The translations under genes and the position numbers were made by a program. Under the pieces are notes generated by a model that worked only from the letters and a program-made list of their open reading frames with translations, was not told where the DNA came from and did no database searches. From Saprospiraceae bacterium (GTDB lineage: Bacteria; Bacteroidota; Bacteroidia; Chitinophagales; Saprospiraceae): 32,416 nt of DNA. This document shows, piece by piece, positions 9,409-15,544 of the stretch. How positions within the stretch are numbered: position 1 is the first letter of the stretch; every line of letters starts with the position of its first letter. Location: the NCBI GenBank assembly GCA_029262995.1, contig JAJCYH010000003.1, positions 1 to 32,416 on the forward strand. Direction: 5' to 3'.

Positions 9409-10437
9409 TCAAAAATCAAGTATGTTCTTTAAACGATTGTTATTGCCTTTTTTGTTTGTCACAAAAAATTCAATTACGAGAAAGAGGATACAACATATTA
9501 GGAAGTATTGAAAATAGCTATTATAATCTGTAAATGAACGTTGTTCAATTTCCTTTTTTTCGAGTTGATCTATCTCTTGATCAATGGCATCAATGGCTGA
9601 CATGCGCGAATCGATTCTGAAGTATTTTCCTCCTCCAGCATTAGCTATATCAATAAGATTCTGTTCATTTAAAGAGGTTTTTACCACGTTCCCGTTTTCA
9701 TCAGCTTTCAAAACTCTTTTTCCATTAACTGTAACCGGAATATAAGCACCTTCTAAGGTTCCAATACCTACCGTATAACTGGTAATTAATTTTTCTTTGG
9801 CTTCTTTGGCAGCTTCTATGGCTTCACTTTCGTGGTTTTCACCATCGGACAGAATGATCAGAGCTTTTTGCGTTTGATTTTCTTCACCAAAAATAGTTTC
9901 TGAAAGTTTGATAGCATCTGCAATCACGGTACCTTGGGTTCCGGCTTGTGTAGGATTGGCACTTTTAATGAAGGTTTCAGCTGATGCAAAATCGTCACTT
10001 AATGGCATTTGCAAATAGGCACTTCCCGCAAAGAAGATTAAACCTACTCTTTCCCCTCTGAACTTTTGAAGCAATTCTGATAGAAAGAATTTAGCTCTTT
10101 CCATTCTATTGGGTGAGATATCTTCCGCCATCATACTTTGTGAAATGTCCAGAGCAATAACTATGTCAGAGCTTTTGACTTTGAGTGTTTGTTTGCGACT
10201 TCCCCATTGAGGATTGGACCAAGCTAAAATACCAAAGGCTAAGGCCAAGAGTACCAATACAGATTTTAGCCATTGCTTTTTAGTTGAAAAATCTTTGAGA
10301 AGTCTGTCTATAATAGGCGCATCCCCTGCATCGTTTAACTTTTTCCTTTTAAAATTGGAATAAAAGTAAAACCATAGCAATGCTAGGGGCAGTAAACAAA
10401 GTAACCATAATATGAGCGAGACTTCAAATCTAAACAT
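9409..10437 (-). CDS. BatA/BatB-like VWA membrane protein
   Basis: Membrane-anchored von Willebrand factor A protein of the Bat complex. Of 342 residues, two N-terminal helices (about 7-26 and 57-73) precede a VWA domain from about 90 to 280 with the MIDAS motif DISQS at 97-101, and LIILSDGENHES as a further metal-site strand. A third membrane helix is near 312-328. Position immediately before the TPR gene and BatD genes suggests BatB; only one VWA gene is present here, and neither MoxR ATPase nor DUF58 genes are seen in the window, so the locus is partial compared with the full Bacteroides-type operon. Confidence 0.85.
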   Translation of the reverse strand: MFRFEVSLILWLLCLLPLALLWFYFYSNFKRKKLNDAGDAPIIDRLLKDFSTKKQWLKSVLVLLALAFGILAWSNPQWGSRKQTLKVKSSDIVIALDISQSMMAEDISPNRMERAKFFLSELLQKFRGERVGLIFFAGSAYLQMPLSDDFASAETFIKSANPTQAGTQGTVIADAIKLSETIFGEENQTQKALIILSDGENHESEAIEAAKEAKEKLITSYTVGIGTLEGAYIPVTVNGKRVLKADENGNVVKTSLNEQNLIDIANAGGGKYFRIDSRMSAIDAIDQEIDQLEKKEIEQRSFTDYNSYFQYFLICCILFLVIEFFVTNKKGNNNRLKNILDF

Positions 10438-10456
10438 AGAATGGTATTAGGATAGA

Positions 10457-11212
10457 TTATTCTACTTCTTCAAGAATACCTGCTATTTCTGGATCGACAA
10501 GAAGTCTACCACAATGTTCACATGTGATAATTTCTTTTCTATTTCCGATTTCTATTTGCAGTTGTGGAGGAATTCTATTAAAGCAACCGCCACAAGAACC
10601 TCTTCTATAAGTAACTACAGCAAGACCGTTACGGTAGGCGTTTCTGGTTTTGTCGTAGTATTTAAGCATTCTCTCTTCGATCTTCTGTCTGGCTTTATCA
10701 GACTTAGTCCTAAGAGTGGCTTCTTCTTTTTCTGTTTTTACAATAATCTTTTCGAGTTCTTCATTCTTAAGAACCAAATCTTTTTCTTTAGATTCTTTCT
10801 TTTCTGTAGTCGCTTCAAGCATTTCAACTTTAGCGGCCTTTTGATCATTTGCTTCTTTGATTCTTTTTTCAGAAAGTTGAATTTCCAAAGATTGAAGTTC
10901 GATCTCCTTAGTTAAAGCTTCGTATTCTCTGTTGTTCTTTACTTCATCTAATTGTTTTTGATAACGTTCGATTAAAGTTTCAGAAGTCTTGATATTATCT
11001 TTATGCTTAGAGATATTATCTTCAAAATCATCCAGTTGTGATTTGAGCTTATTAATCCTAGTTTCAAGACCTTTTATTTCATCTTCAAGATCGCTCACCT
11101 CAATAGGCAATGCACCTTTCATGATTTTAATCTCATCAAATTTTGAATCAATAGTTTGGAGATCATAGAGGGCTCGCAAACGCTCTTCTATTGTTTTAGT
11201 TTTCTTAGCCAT
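10457..11212 (-). CDS. Coiled-coil protein with C4 zinc ribbon (COG1579 family)
   Basis: A 251-aa cytosolic protein. Residues about 25-180 are a long heptad-rich, Lys/Glu-rich coiled coil, and the C-terminus (about 200-240) is a C4 zinc ribbon with CGGCF and CEHCG, the diagnostic pair of COG1579. The biochemical role of this family is poorly known; nucleic-acid binding is often suggested. It sits 2 bp downstream of the NIF3-like gene, a pairing that I recall as common in Bacteroidota, and 19 bp upstream of batB. Confidence 0.88.
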   Translation of the reverse strand: MAKKTKTIEERLRALYDLQTIDSKFDEIKIMKGALPIEVSDLEDEIKGLETRINKLKSQLDDFEDNISKHKDNIKTSETLIERYQKQLDEVKNNREYEALTKEIELQSLEIQLSEKRIKEANDQKAAKVEMLEATTEKKESKEKDLVLKNEELEKIIVKTEKEEATLRTKSDKARQKIEERMLKYYDKTRNAYRNGLAVVTYRRGSCGGCFNRIPPQLQIEIGNRKEIITCEHCGRLLVDPEIAGILEEVE

Positions 11213-11214
11213 AT

Positions 11215-12012
11215 TTAGAGATAATTAACCGGATTAGTGTTCATTTTTGTGTAATGGGTTGCAAAGTTATTAAATTTATTTGTCAAAATCTCGTGTATCA
11301 TTTTAATTGTGTGTTGTTCACTCTCAAAATGACCGATATCTGCTATAACTATTTGGTTATCAGCATCAAAGAACTCGTGATATTTGAAATCTGAGCTGAT
11401 AAATAGCTCTGCACCTTGCTTGATGGCCTCTGAAAGTAAAAATCTACCAGATCCACCACATAATGCAACCTTTTTGATTTTTTTATTTAAAAAATTGGTG
11501 TGCTTTATTGTTTTTAGTTTAAGATGGCTCTTCATCTTGATTAAAAACTGCTCTTCATCCATAGATTCGGGCAATAATCCGATAGCACCAGAGCCAATTT
11601 CCTGACCTTCATCGCTAAATTCGGATTTACTTTTAAGAATACATACATTTTTTAAGTTCAGGATACCAGCAAGATAAGTATTAACGCCATTATAGTAGAC
11701 ATTATCCAAATTGGTGTGTATTGCGATCAGGTTGATATTGTTTTTAATGGCTTTTTGAACAATACGTTGAACATAATTTTTTCCCGTAAGGGATTTTAAA
11801 CCAGAAAATATAATTGGGTGATGCGACACTATCACATTTGCGTCAAGCGTAATGGCTTCATCAATGACATCTTCTGTTACATCTAGGCTTACCAGAACGG
11901 ATTCGATTTGATCCTGTTCATTGCCTACAAGGTGACCGCTATTATCATAAGATTCCTGGTATTGCAATGGTGCCCATTGATTCAGATAATCCAAGAGTTC
12001 AATGACCTTCAT
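11215..12012 (-). CDS. NIF3-like dinuclear metal centre protein
   Basis: Member of the NIF3/YbgI family, hexameric cage proteins with a two-metal site and no settled substrate (often labelled GTP cyclohydrolase 1 type 2 homolog). Metal-binding motifs are visible: SHHPIIF near residue 62, IAIHTNLDN near 96 and ADIGHFESEQ near 225. At 265 aa it is the short form, similar in size to E. coli YbgI; many Bacteroidota homologs are about 365 aa with an inserted PII-like domain that is absent here. It overlaps no neighbour: 2 bp separate it from the genes on each side. Confidence 0.9.
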   Translation of the reverse strand: MKVIELLDYLNQWAPLQYQESYDNSGHLVGNEQDQIESVLVSLDVTEDVIDEAITLDANVIVSHHPIIFSGLKSLTGKNYVQRIVQKAIKNNINLIAIHTNLDNVYYNGVNTYLAGILNLKNVCILKSKSEFSDEGQEIGSGAIGLLPESMDEEQFLIKMKSHLKLKTIKHTNFLNKKIKKVALCGGSGRFLLSEAIKQGAELFISSDFKYHEFFDADNQIVIADIGHFESEQHTIKMIHEILTNKFNNFATHYTKMNTNPVNYL

Positions 12013-12014
12013 AT

Positions 12015-12524
12015 CTAGCTGTTTTTTATTTTATCGATTATAGCACTAGTAGAGTAACCATCTAGGAAGTCAATGGTTTTTACCTCTCCCCCATGTTCTA
12101 GAACAATATCAGAACCTACGATATCAGAAACTTTATAGTCGCTACCTTTCACCAGGACATCTGGTACTATAGCATTAATGATGTTATAAGGTGTTTCCTC
12201 TTCAAACATGATAACAAAATCTACACTTTCAAGACCTGCTAGCATATTCATACGATAACCTAAGTTATTGATTGGTCTTGATTCACCTTTTAGTTTTCTG
12301 ACTGACTCATCAGAATTAACAGCTACAATGAGGCAATCTCCTAATTTTTTGGCTTTTGAAAGATAATCCACATGACCTGGATGCAGAATGTCAAAACAAC
12401 CGTTACTGAAGATTATCTTTTGCTTATTGAATTTGAGCAACTCCACCAGACCTGATAATTCTTCTTTTGAGATGATTTTTTTCAAAATAATGCCTTGTCT
12501 TTTCTTATTGTAAAGTTTGGCCAA
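12015..12524 (-). CDS. Heptose 1-phosphate adenylyltransferase-like (RfaE2/HldE C-terminal domain)
   Basis: Nucleotidyltransferase that by family would make ADP-heptose for lipopolysaccharide inner core. The HxGH-type nucleotide-binding motif NGCFDILHPGH is at residues 41-51, followed by the family's VAVNSDESVRKLKG segment and the C-terminal GYSTSAIIDKI signature. There is no ATG in the N-terminal region: the frame opens with TTG at 12524, 2 bp after the upstream stop, and a second TTG (12485, giving MKKIISKEEL, about 156 aa) is the better length match to the family. The stand-alone domain means the kinase half (RfaE1) must be encoded elsewhere. Related cytidylyltransferases (glycerol-3-phosphate type) are an alternative. 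Confidence 0.85.
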   Translation of the reverse strand: MAKLYNKKRQGIILKKIISKEELSGLVELLKFNKQKIIFSNGCFDILHPGHVDYLSKAKKLGDCLIVAVNSDESVRKLKGESRPINNLGYRMNMLAGLESVDFVIMFEEETPYNIINAIVPDVLVKGSDYKVSDIVGSDIVLEHGGEVKTIDFLDGYSTSAIIDKIKNS

Positions 12525-12526
12525 AG

Positions 12527-13243
12527 TTACCTTACTTTTTCTTCAATAATATACAAATTATAAGCCTGTTTGAACTCAATCCCTTCAATTTCAACAATAA
12601 GGGTGGCGGGGGCGTCTGCTAATCTCCTTTCAAAGAGCACATCCCAGCTGTTGTCCTTACCTGGCGTAATCGTATCTCTTTCAAGCACCCATTCGTCCAC
12701 ATAGGCGATTTGCTCTTCTAATGATCCTACCATTAATTTATGTGCCCTAGAATCTTCCATCATATATGCGGCTGATTCAGTTGCATAAAGAGCAACATCA
12801 ATCCCTGCATAATTGGAGGTAGTACCTATAGCAATAATTCCTATGCCAATGCCTATAGCATTGCTGATGTCGCGTGATTTTTTCTCTCTTTGTATATCCC
12901 TGTTAGTCATTTCCAGTTGATAGATAATATCCCGTTTATCAAGGGCGTCGAGTAAAACGGTTTTACCGTCTTTATTTATTAAGCTTAAGCTGATGTCTTT
13001 ATGGTCAATGATTAGGTCATTGTTGGTGTTATTGAAGATATCTACTTCAAACACTACATAGTCCAGGGCATCTCCTGAGAAGTAGCTTTCAACTCTAATG
13101 TCTCTGGCTCTACTTAGATCTGCTTCTGAGCTGGTTTTTTCCGCTTCAAAGAAATATACTTTTTTGGCACAAGAACTTAGCGAAAGACAATAGGCTAGTA
13201 GTACAAGAAGAATAATGACACGAGATTCAATAAGCTTATTCAT
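12527..13243 (-). CDS. Putative lipoprotein, unknown function
   Basis: From the ATG at 13243 the product is 238 aa with a lipoprotein signal (hydrophobic core IILLVLLAYCLSL, lipobox LSSC, lipidated Cys25). Two upstream in-frame ATG-type extensions exist (to 13291) but would bury the signal peptide. The mature part is a beta-rich segment (about 45-115) and a Gly/Ile-rich stretch (ISNAIGIGIGIIAIG, about 128-142) that could be a membrane helix or a glycine-zipper-like segment, then another beta region. I recognise no family. It is the first gene of the minus-strand run leading to the Bat genes, 2 bp from the nucleotidyltransferase. Confidence 0.65.
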   Translation of the reverse strand: MNKLIESRVIILLVLLAYCLSLSSCAKKVYFFEAEKTSSEADLSRARDIRVESYFSGDALDYVVFEVDIFNNTNNDLIIDHKDISLSLINKDGKTVLLDALDKRDIIYQLEMTNRDIQREKKSRDISNAIGIGIGIIAIGTTSNYAGIDVALYATESAAYMMEDSRAHKLMVGSLEEQIAYVDEWVLERDTITPGKDNSWDVLFERRLADAPATLIVEIEGIEFKQAYNLYIIEEKVR

Positions 13244-13367
13244 AGTAATTACAATTATCGGCAAGTTAAATGCTCTTGAAATTTCTTGCAAACGCTTAAC
13301 AAAAGTTTAATTGGAAATATAATGATTATAGGGGGGTGATATTTTTTTAATATTTTTTAATAAAAAA

Positions 13368-13398
13368 TTGCAGAATCCCAGCAATCAATATAAATTTG
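13368..13398 (+). promoter_or_regulatory. Promoter upstream of the tRNA-Asn repeat region
   Basis: TTG at 13368-13370, a 20-bp spacer and TAAATTTG at 13391-13398 match the Bacteroidota promoter pattern (TTG near -33, TAnnTTTG near -7). Transcription would start near 13405, about 7 bp before the first copy of the tRNA 5' sequence at 13412. This is the spacing expected for a tRNA promoter, although the intact tRNA now lies about 400 bp farther on. Confidence 0.6.
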
Positions 13399-13411
13399 CA
13401 CTCGCTTAAAA

Positions 13412-13803
13412 GCCTCCTTTACTGACGTGCCAAAGGCAGTCAGCATTTAGAAGGATCAGATCAAAAATGTTTGATAATATATTTTAAGTTAAAATAAATA
13501 ATTGCCTCCTTCACTGACGTGCCTAAAGCAGTCAGCAATTAAAAGGGTCAGATCAAAGATGTTTGGTTGTATAATTTAATGTAAAATGAATAAAAGCCTC
13601 CTTCACTGACGTGCCAAAGGCAGTCAGCATTTAAAAGGGTTAGATCAAAGATGTTTGGTTGTATAATTTAATGTAAAATGAATAAAAGCCTCCTTAGCTC
13701 CCTCCTTCACGGTGTTACGGCGGGTGCGGCAGCTGGAAGCAGCTTCGCAGCAGTTTTAATGAAGATTAGAACAATAGAATAAAAGTGAAGATTTTAAATA
13801 AAA
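13412..13803 (+). repeat. 92-bp tandem repeats each starting with the tRNA-Asn 5' end
   Basis: GCCTCCTT, the acceptor-stem start of the downstream tRNA-Asn, occurs at 13412, 13504, 13596 and 13688, a 92-bp period, and then at the true tRNA at 13804 (116 bp later). The first three units continue with a hairpin: CTGAC-G-TGCC, loop AAA, GGCA-GTCAG. The second unit has changes in both arms, leaving a shorter stem. An AT-rich tract (TTTGGTTGTATAATTTAATG) and AATAAAA precede the next unit. The fourth unit keeps 13 bases of the tRNA (GCCTCCTTAGCTC) and then switches to a GC-rich stretch with GCTG/CAGC pairing around AGCTTCGCA. None of the copies is an intact tRNA. Confidence 0.85.
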
Positions 13804-13877
13804 GCCTCCTTAGCTCAGCTGGTTAGAGCGGCGGACTGTTAATCCGTAGGTCCAAGGTTCAAGTCCTTGAGGAGGCG
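13804..13877 (+). tRNA. tRNA-Asn (anticodon GTT)
   Basis: A complete cloverleaf can be drawn. The acceptor stem GCCTCCT pairs with AGGAGGC, the D stem is GCTC/GAGC, the anticodon stem is GCGGA/TCCGT around loop CTGTTAA (anticodon GTT), the variable loop is AGGTC, and the T stem CAAGG/CCTTG encloses TTCAAGT. The discriminator base is G. The genome reads CCC rather than CCA after it, so CCA must be added post-transcriptionally. The tail carries a 7-bp hairpin at 13882-13906 whose loop is the reverse complement of the conserved loop of the hairpin family at 14034-14774. Confidence 0.95.
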
Positions 13878-13881
13878 CCCA

Positions 13882-13906
13882 TGAAGCAGAGCTTCGCTTT
13901 GCTTCA
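13882..13906 (-). repeat. Conserved-loop hairpin in the tRNA-Asn tail (inverted member)
   Basis: TGAAGCA (13882-13888) pairs perfectly with TGCTTCA (13900-13906). Read on the minus strand, the loop contains GCGAAGCTC, the core of the loop shared by the hairpins at 14059-14774 (positions 13887-13897 are the complement of GCGAAGCTCTG). It lies between the tRNA 3' end and the terminator. Confidence 0.6.
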
Positions 13907-13933
13907 GCACGCTTCACGGCGCGCCAATGATAT

Positions 13934-13968
13934 TAGCCACTCAATGGAATGAGTGGCTATTTTTTTTT
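13934..13968 (+). terminator. Rho-independent terminator of tRNA-Asn
   Basis: TAGCCACTCA (13934-13943) pairs with TGAGTGGCTA (13950-13959) to give a 10-bp stem, followed by nine T. Confidence 0.85.
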
Positions 13969-14033
13969 ACTAGACCTTATATTCCTAGAATCAATCTTTA
14001 CATCTGGTAAGTTTCATGATTTATTAATATGTC

Positions 14034-14151
14034 GGCCAAGCTCTAGTTTGGGTTGGCCTTGAACTGTGCGAATCTCTAGTTTGGGTTTGTCCAGAACTGT
14101 GCGAAGCTCTGGTTTGGGTTTGTCCAGAATTGTGCGAAGCTCTAGTTCTGG
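14034..14151 (+). repeat. 33-bp repeat array forming conserved-loop hairpins
   Basis: CTCTAG/CTCTGG landmarks recur at 14041, 14074, 14107 and 14140, a 33-bp period. Each complete unit has the loop GTGCGAAGCTCT or GTGCGAATCTCT (14066-14077, 14099-14110, 14132-14143). The flanks differ yet remain complementary: TTGAACT/AGTTTGG with wobble pairs, CCAGAACT/GGTTTGGG (partial), and CCAGAATT/AGTTCTGG (8 bp, one wobble). A further inverted repeat GGCCAA/TTGGCC (14034-14039, 14053-14058) opens the array. Confidence 0.8.
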
Positions 14152-14227
14152 GATTATCTACTCTGTTTAAATTGTGTGGTTTTTATTGTTTACTCTTCAA
14201 TTTATCTCGTCATTACATTACAAGACA

Positions 14228-14518
14228 ATGACAAAGTTAAAAGGCCTAGGTTTTTATGTATATATTTTATTGTCGGAAAAAGACAATCAATTTTATGTTG
14301 GATATACATCGAACTTATATAAGAGATTTCAGCAGCACTGTGATGGACTGACTAAAAGTACAAGAAATAGGAGGCCACTTAAGCTTATATTTTATGAGGC
14401 CTATTTATATAAAGAAGATGCTTTAAGAAGAGAAAAATACTTTAAAACTTCAGCGGGAAAGAGAGCATTGAAGTTAATTCTAAATAAAAAACTATTCAAA
14501 ATCAGATTAAATATCTAG
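14228..14518 (+). CDS. GIY-YIG domain nuclease (small stand-alone)
   Basis: A 96-aa single-domain GIY-YIG nuclease of the UPF0213/YhbQ type. The GIY-YIG pair appears as YVYIL...FYVGYT (about residues 9-26); the catalytic-region Arg is in NLYKRFQQH (about 28-36), and the conserved Glu lies in the FYEAYL segment. The C-terminus is basic (ALKLILNKKLFKIRLNI). I start it at the ATG at 14228 (MTKLKGLGFYVYILL); an ATG at 14174 would add a hydrophobic 18-residue leader unusual for the family. Such genes act on DNA, but cellular roles of the small bacterial forms are largely unknown. It lies between hairpin repeats, downstream of a tRNA, with a damaged duplicate after it. Confidence 0.88.
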   Translation: MTKLKGLGFYVYILLSEKDNQFYVGYTSNLYKRFQQHCDGLTKSTRNRRPLKLIFYEAYLYKEDALRREKYFKTSAGKRALKLILNKKLFKIRLNI

Positions 14519-14520
14519 GT

Positions 14521-14556
14521 CTGCCATAAACCGTGCGAAGCTCTGGTTTATGGCAG
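14521..14556 (+). repeat. Perfect 12-bp stem conserved-loop hairpin
   Basis: CTGCCATAAACC (14521-14532) pairs perfectly with GGTTTATGGCAG (14545-14556) around the loop GTGCGAAGCTCT. It starts 2 bp after the GIY-YIG stop codon and its right arm runs into the truncated GIY-YIG copy. There is no T run, so it is not a standard terminator. Confidence 0.85.
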
Positions 14557-14739
14557 CACTGTGAAGGACTGACTAAAAGTACAAGATATCGGAGGCCTCT
14601 AAAGCTCATCTTTTATGAAGCATATTTATATAAATCTGATGCTTTAAGAAGGGAGAGGTATTTTAAAACTTCTAGGGGAAATAGAGCATTGAAGTTAATG
14701 CTAAATAAAACACTTTTCAAAATCAGATTAAATATCTAG
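14553..14739 (+). pseudogene. Truncated GIY-YIG duplicate
   Basis: From GCAGCACTG at 14553 the DNA repeats 14332-14518 at a 221-bp offset, with many scattered substitutions but an intact frame to the same stop. It encodes the C-terminal two thirds (QHCEGLTKS... to KIRLNI) and lacks residues 1-35, including both halves of the GIY-YIG motif and the catalytic-region Arg, so it cannot be an active nuclease. A GTG in the hairpin loop (14533) is in frame and could start a 68-aa product, but this is doubtful. The duplication unit includes the hairpin after the gene. Confidence 0.8.
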
Positions 14740-14744
14740 GTCTG

Positions 14745-14774
14745 CCATAAACCATGCGAAGCTCTGGTTTATGG
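14745..14774 (+). repeat. Conserved-loop hairpin after the truncated GIY-YIG copy
   Basis: CCATAAACC (14745-14753) pairs with GGTTTATGG (14766-14774) around ATGCGAAGCTCT. The outer CTG/CAG pairs of the sister hairpin at 14521 are lost because the right side now joins a copy of tRNA-Asn sequence (AGGTCC...). Confidence 0.8.
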
Positions 14775-14787
14775 AGGTCCAAGGTTC
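14775..14787 (+). repeat. 13-bp direct repeat of the tRNA-Asn variable loop and T arm
   Basis: AGGTCCAAGGTTC is identical to 13848-13860 within the tRNA-Asn gene. The two copies bracket the tRNA tail, the hairpin array and both GIY-YIG copies (927 bp apart). This is the layout of an integration site (att-like repeat) or a recombination scar; no integrase gene is present between them. Confidence 0.55.
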
Positions 14788-15000
14788 CCTGCTATTTAGG
14801 CCAATCGGCATACAAAATTGGCAATTAATATGGATAAGTCTTTAAAGTACAAAACTGTACTAGTACGAAAAGTATACTTCCTTTTTGTGCGGTCATTATT
14901 AAACGATCAAAGTAGGTAGTGCACTTTCATTTGATGAATTAAAATGTGAAATTAAGGTTCCACAATATGACCAATCATTATAAATGGTTATTCAACTATG

Positions 15001-15029
15001 TAGTTAACTAATTATATTTTATATCTTTG
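15001..15029 (+). promoter_or_regulatory. Promoter and palindromic operator of the marR operon
   Basis: TAGTTAACTA at 15001-15010 is a perfect 10-bp palindrome, and TATCTTTG at 15022-15029 is an exact TAnnTTTG -7 box, 18 bp before the MarR ATG. The palindrome lies where the -33 contact is expected, so a dimeric MarR protein bound there would block its own promoter. Autoregulation is inferred from the position. Confidence 0.5.
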
Positions 15030-15047
15030 CATTGACAATAACTTAAT

Positions 15048-15542
15048 ATGAATAGAGACTACATTAAAGAACTTGGTTACAGGGCCTTGGATAATCGGTT
15101 AAAACGTATAAGCGACAGGATGTCTCATGGTACAAGAAAATTCTTCAAGCAAATAGATATTGATGTAGAGCCTAGCTGGCATTTAGTTTTCAAACTATTA
15201 AAAGAAAAGGATAAGATTACCATGGTTGAAATAGCAGAGCAGCTTGGTTATTCGCATCCCTCAATGGTCGTAATGCTTAAAAAGATGAGGGTTAAAGGAT
15301 ATATAATTGCTGAAAAGGATACCAATGATGGCAGGAAACAAAATATAAAACTCACTCAGAAATCTTATGACCTTCTTCCCAAATTAGAAAAAATATGGAG
15401 CAGCTGTGAAGAAGCTATTTATAAGATGTTAAAAGAAGACCTTTCAATATTAAAACATCTTGATAAAATCGAGGAATCACTTAATACTATTCCGTTCTAC
15501 GATCGCTTTTATCACGAATATATAAATATCAAAAACTTATAA
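15048..15542 (+). CDS. MarR-family transcriptional regulator
   Basis: A 164-aa winged-helix regulator. The helix-turn-helix is around ITMVEIAEQLGYSHPSMVVMLKKMRVKGYI (about residues 56-86), followed by the wing with the family hallmark DTNDGRKQNIKLT (about 90-102). Helices on each side would form the dimer interface. MarR proteins usually repress their own and adjacent operons and release DNA on binding small aromatic ligands or on oxidation; which signal applies here is unknown. The stop codon is 2 bp before the cupin gene, and a palindrome overlaps the likely promoter. Confidence 0.88.
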   Translation: MNRDYIKELGYRALDNRLKRISDRMSHGTRKFFKQIDIDVEPSWHLVFKLLKEKDKITMVEIAEQLGYSHPSMVVMLKKMRVKGYIIAEKDTNDGRKQNIKLTQKSYDLLPKLEKIWSSCEEAIYKMLKEDLSILKHLDKIEESLNTIPFYDRFYHEYINIKNL

Positions 15543-15544
15543 TT

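Noticed and set aside
14521-14556. The perfect hairpin as a terminator of the GIY-YIG gene
   Set aside because: The stem is strong, but no T run follows and the same loop recurs in a repeat family, so it was classed as a repeat element.
13412-14787. A CRISPR array
   Set aside because: The repeats are 92 bp or 33 bp with no unique spacers between conserved repeats, and no cas genes are present in the window.
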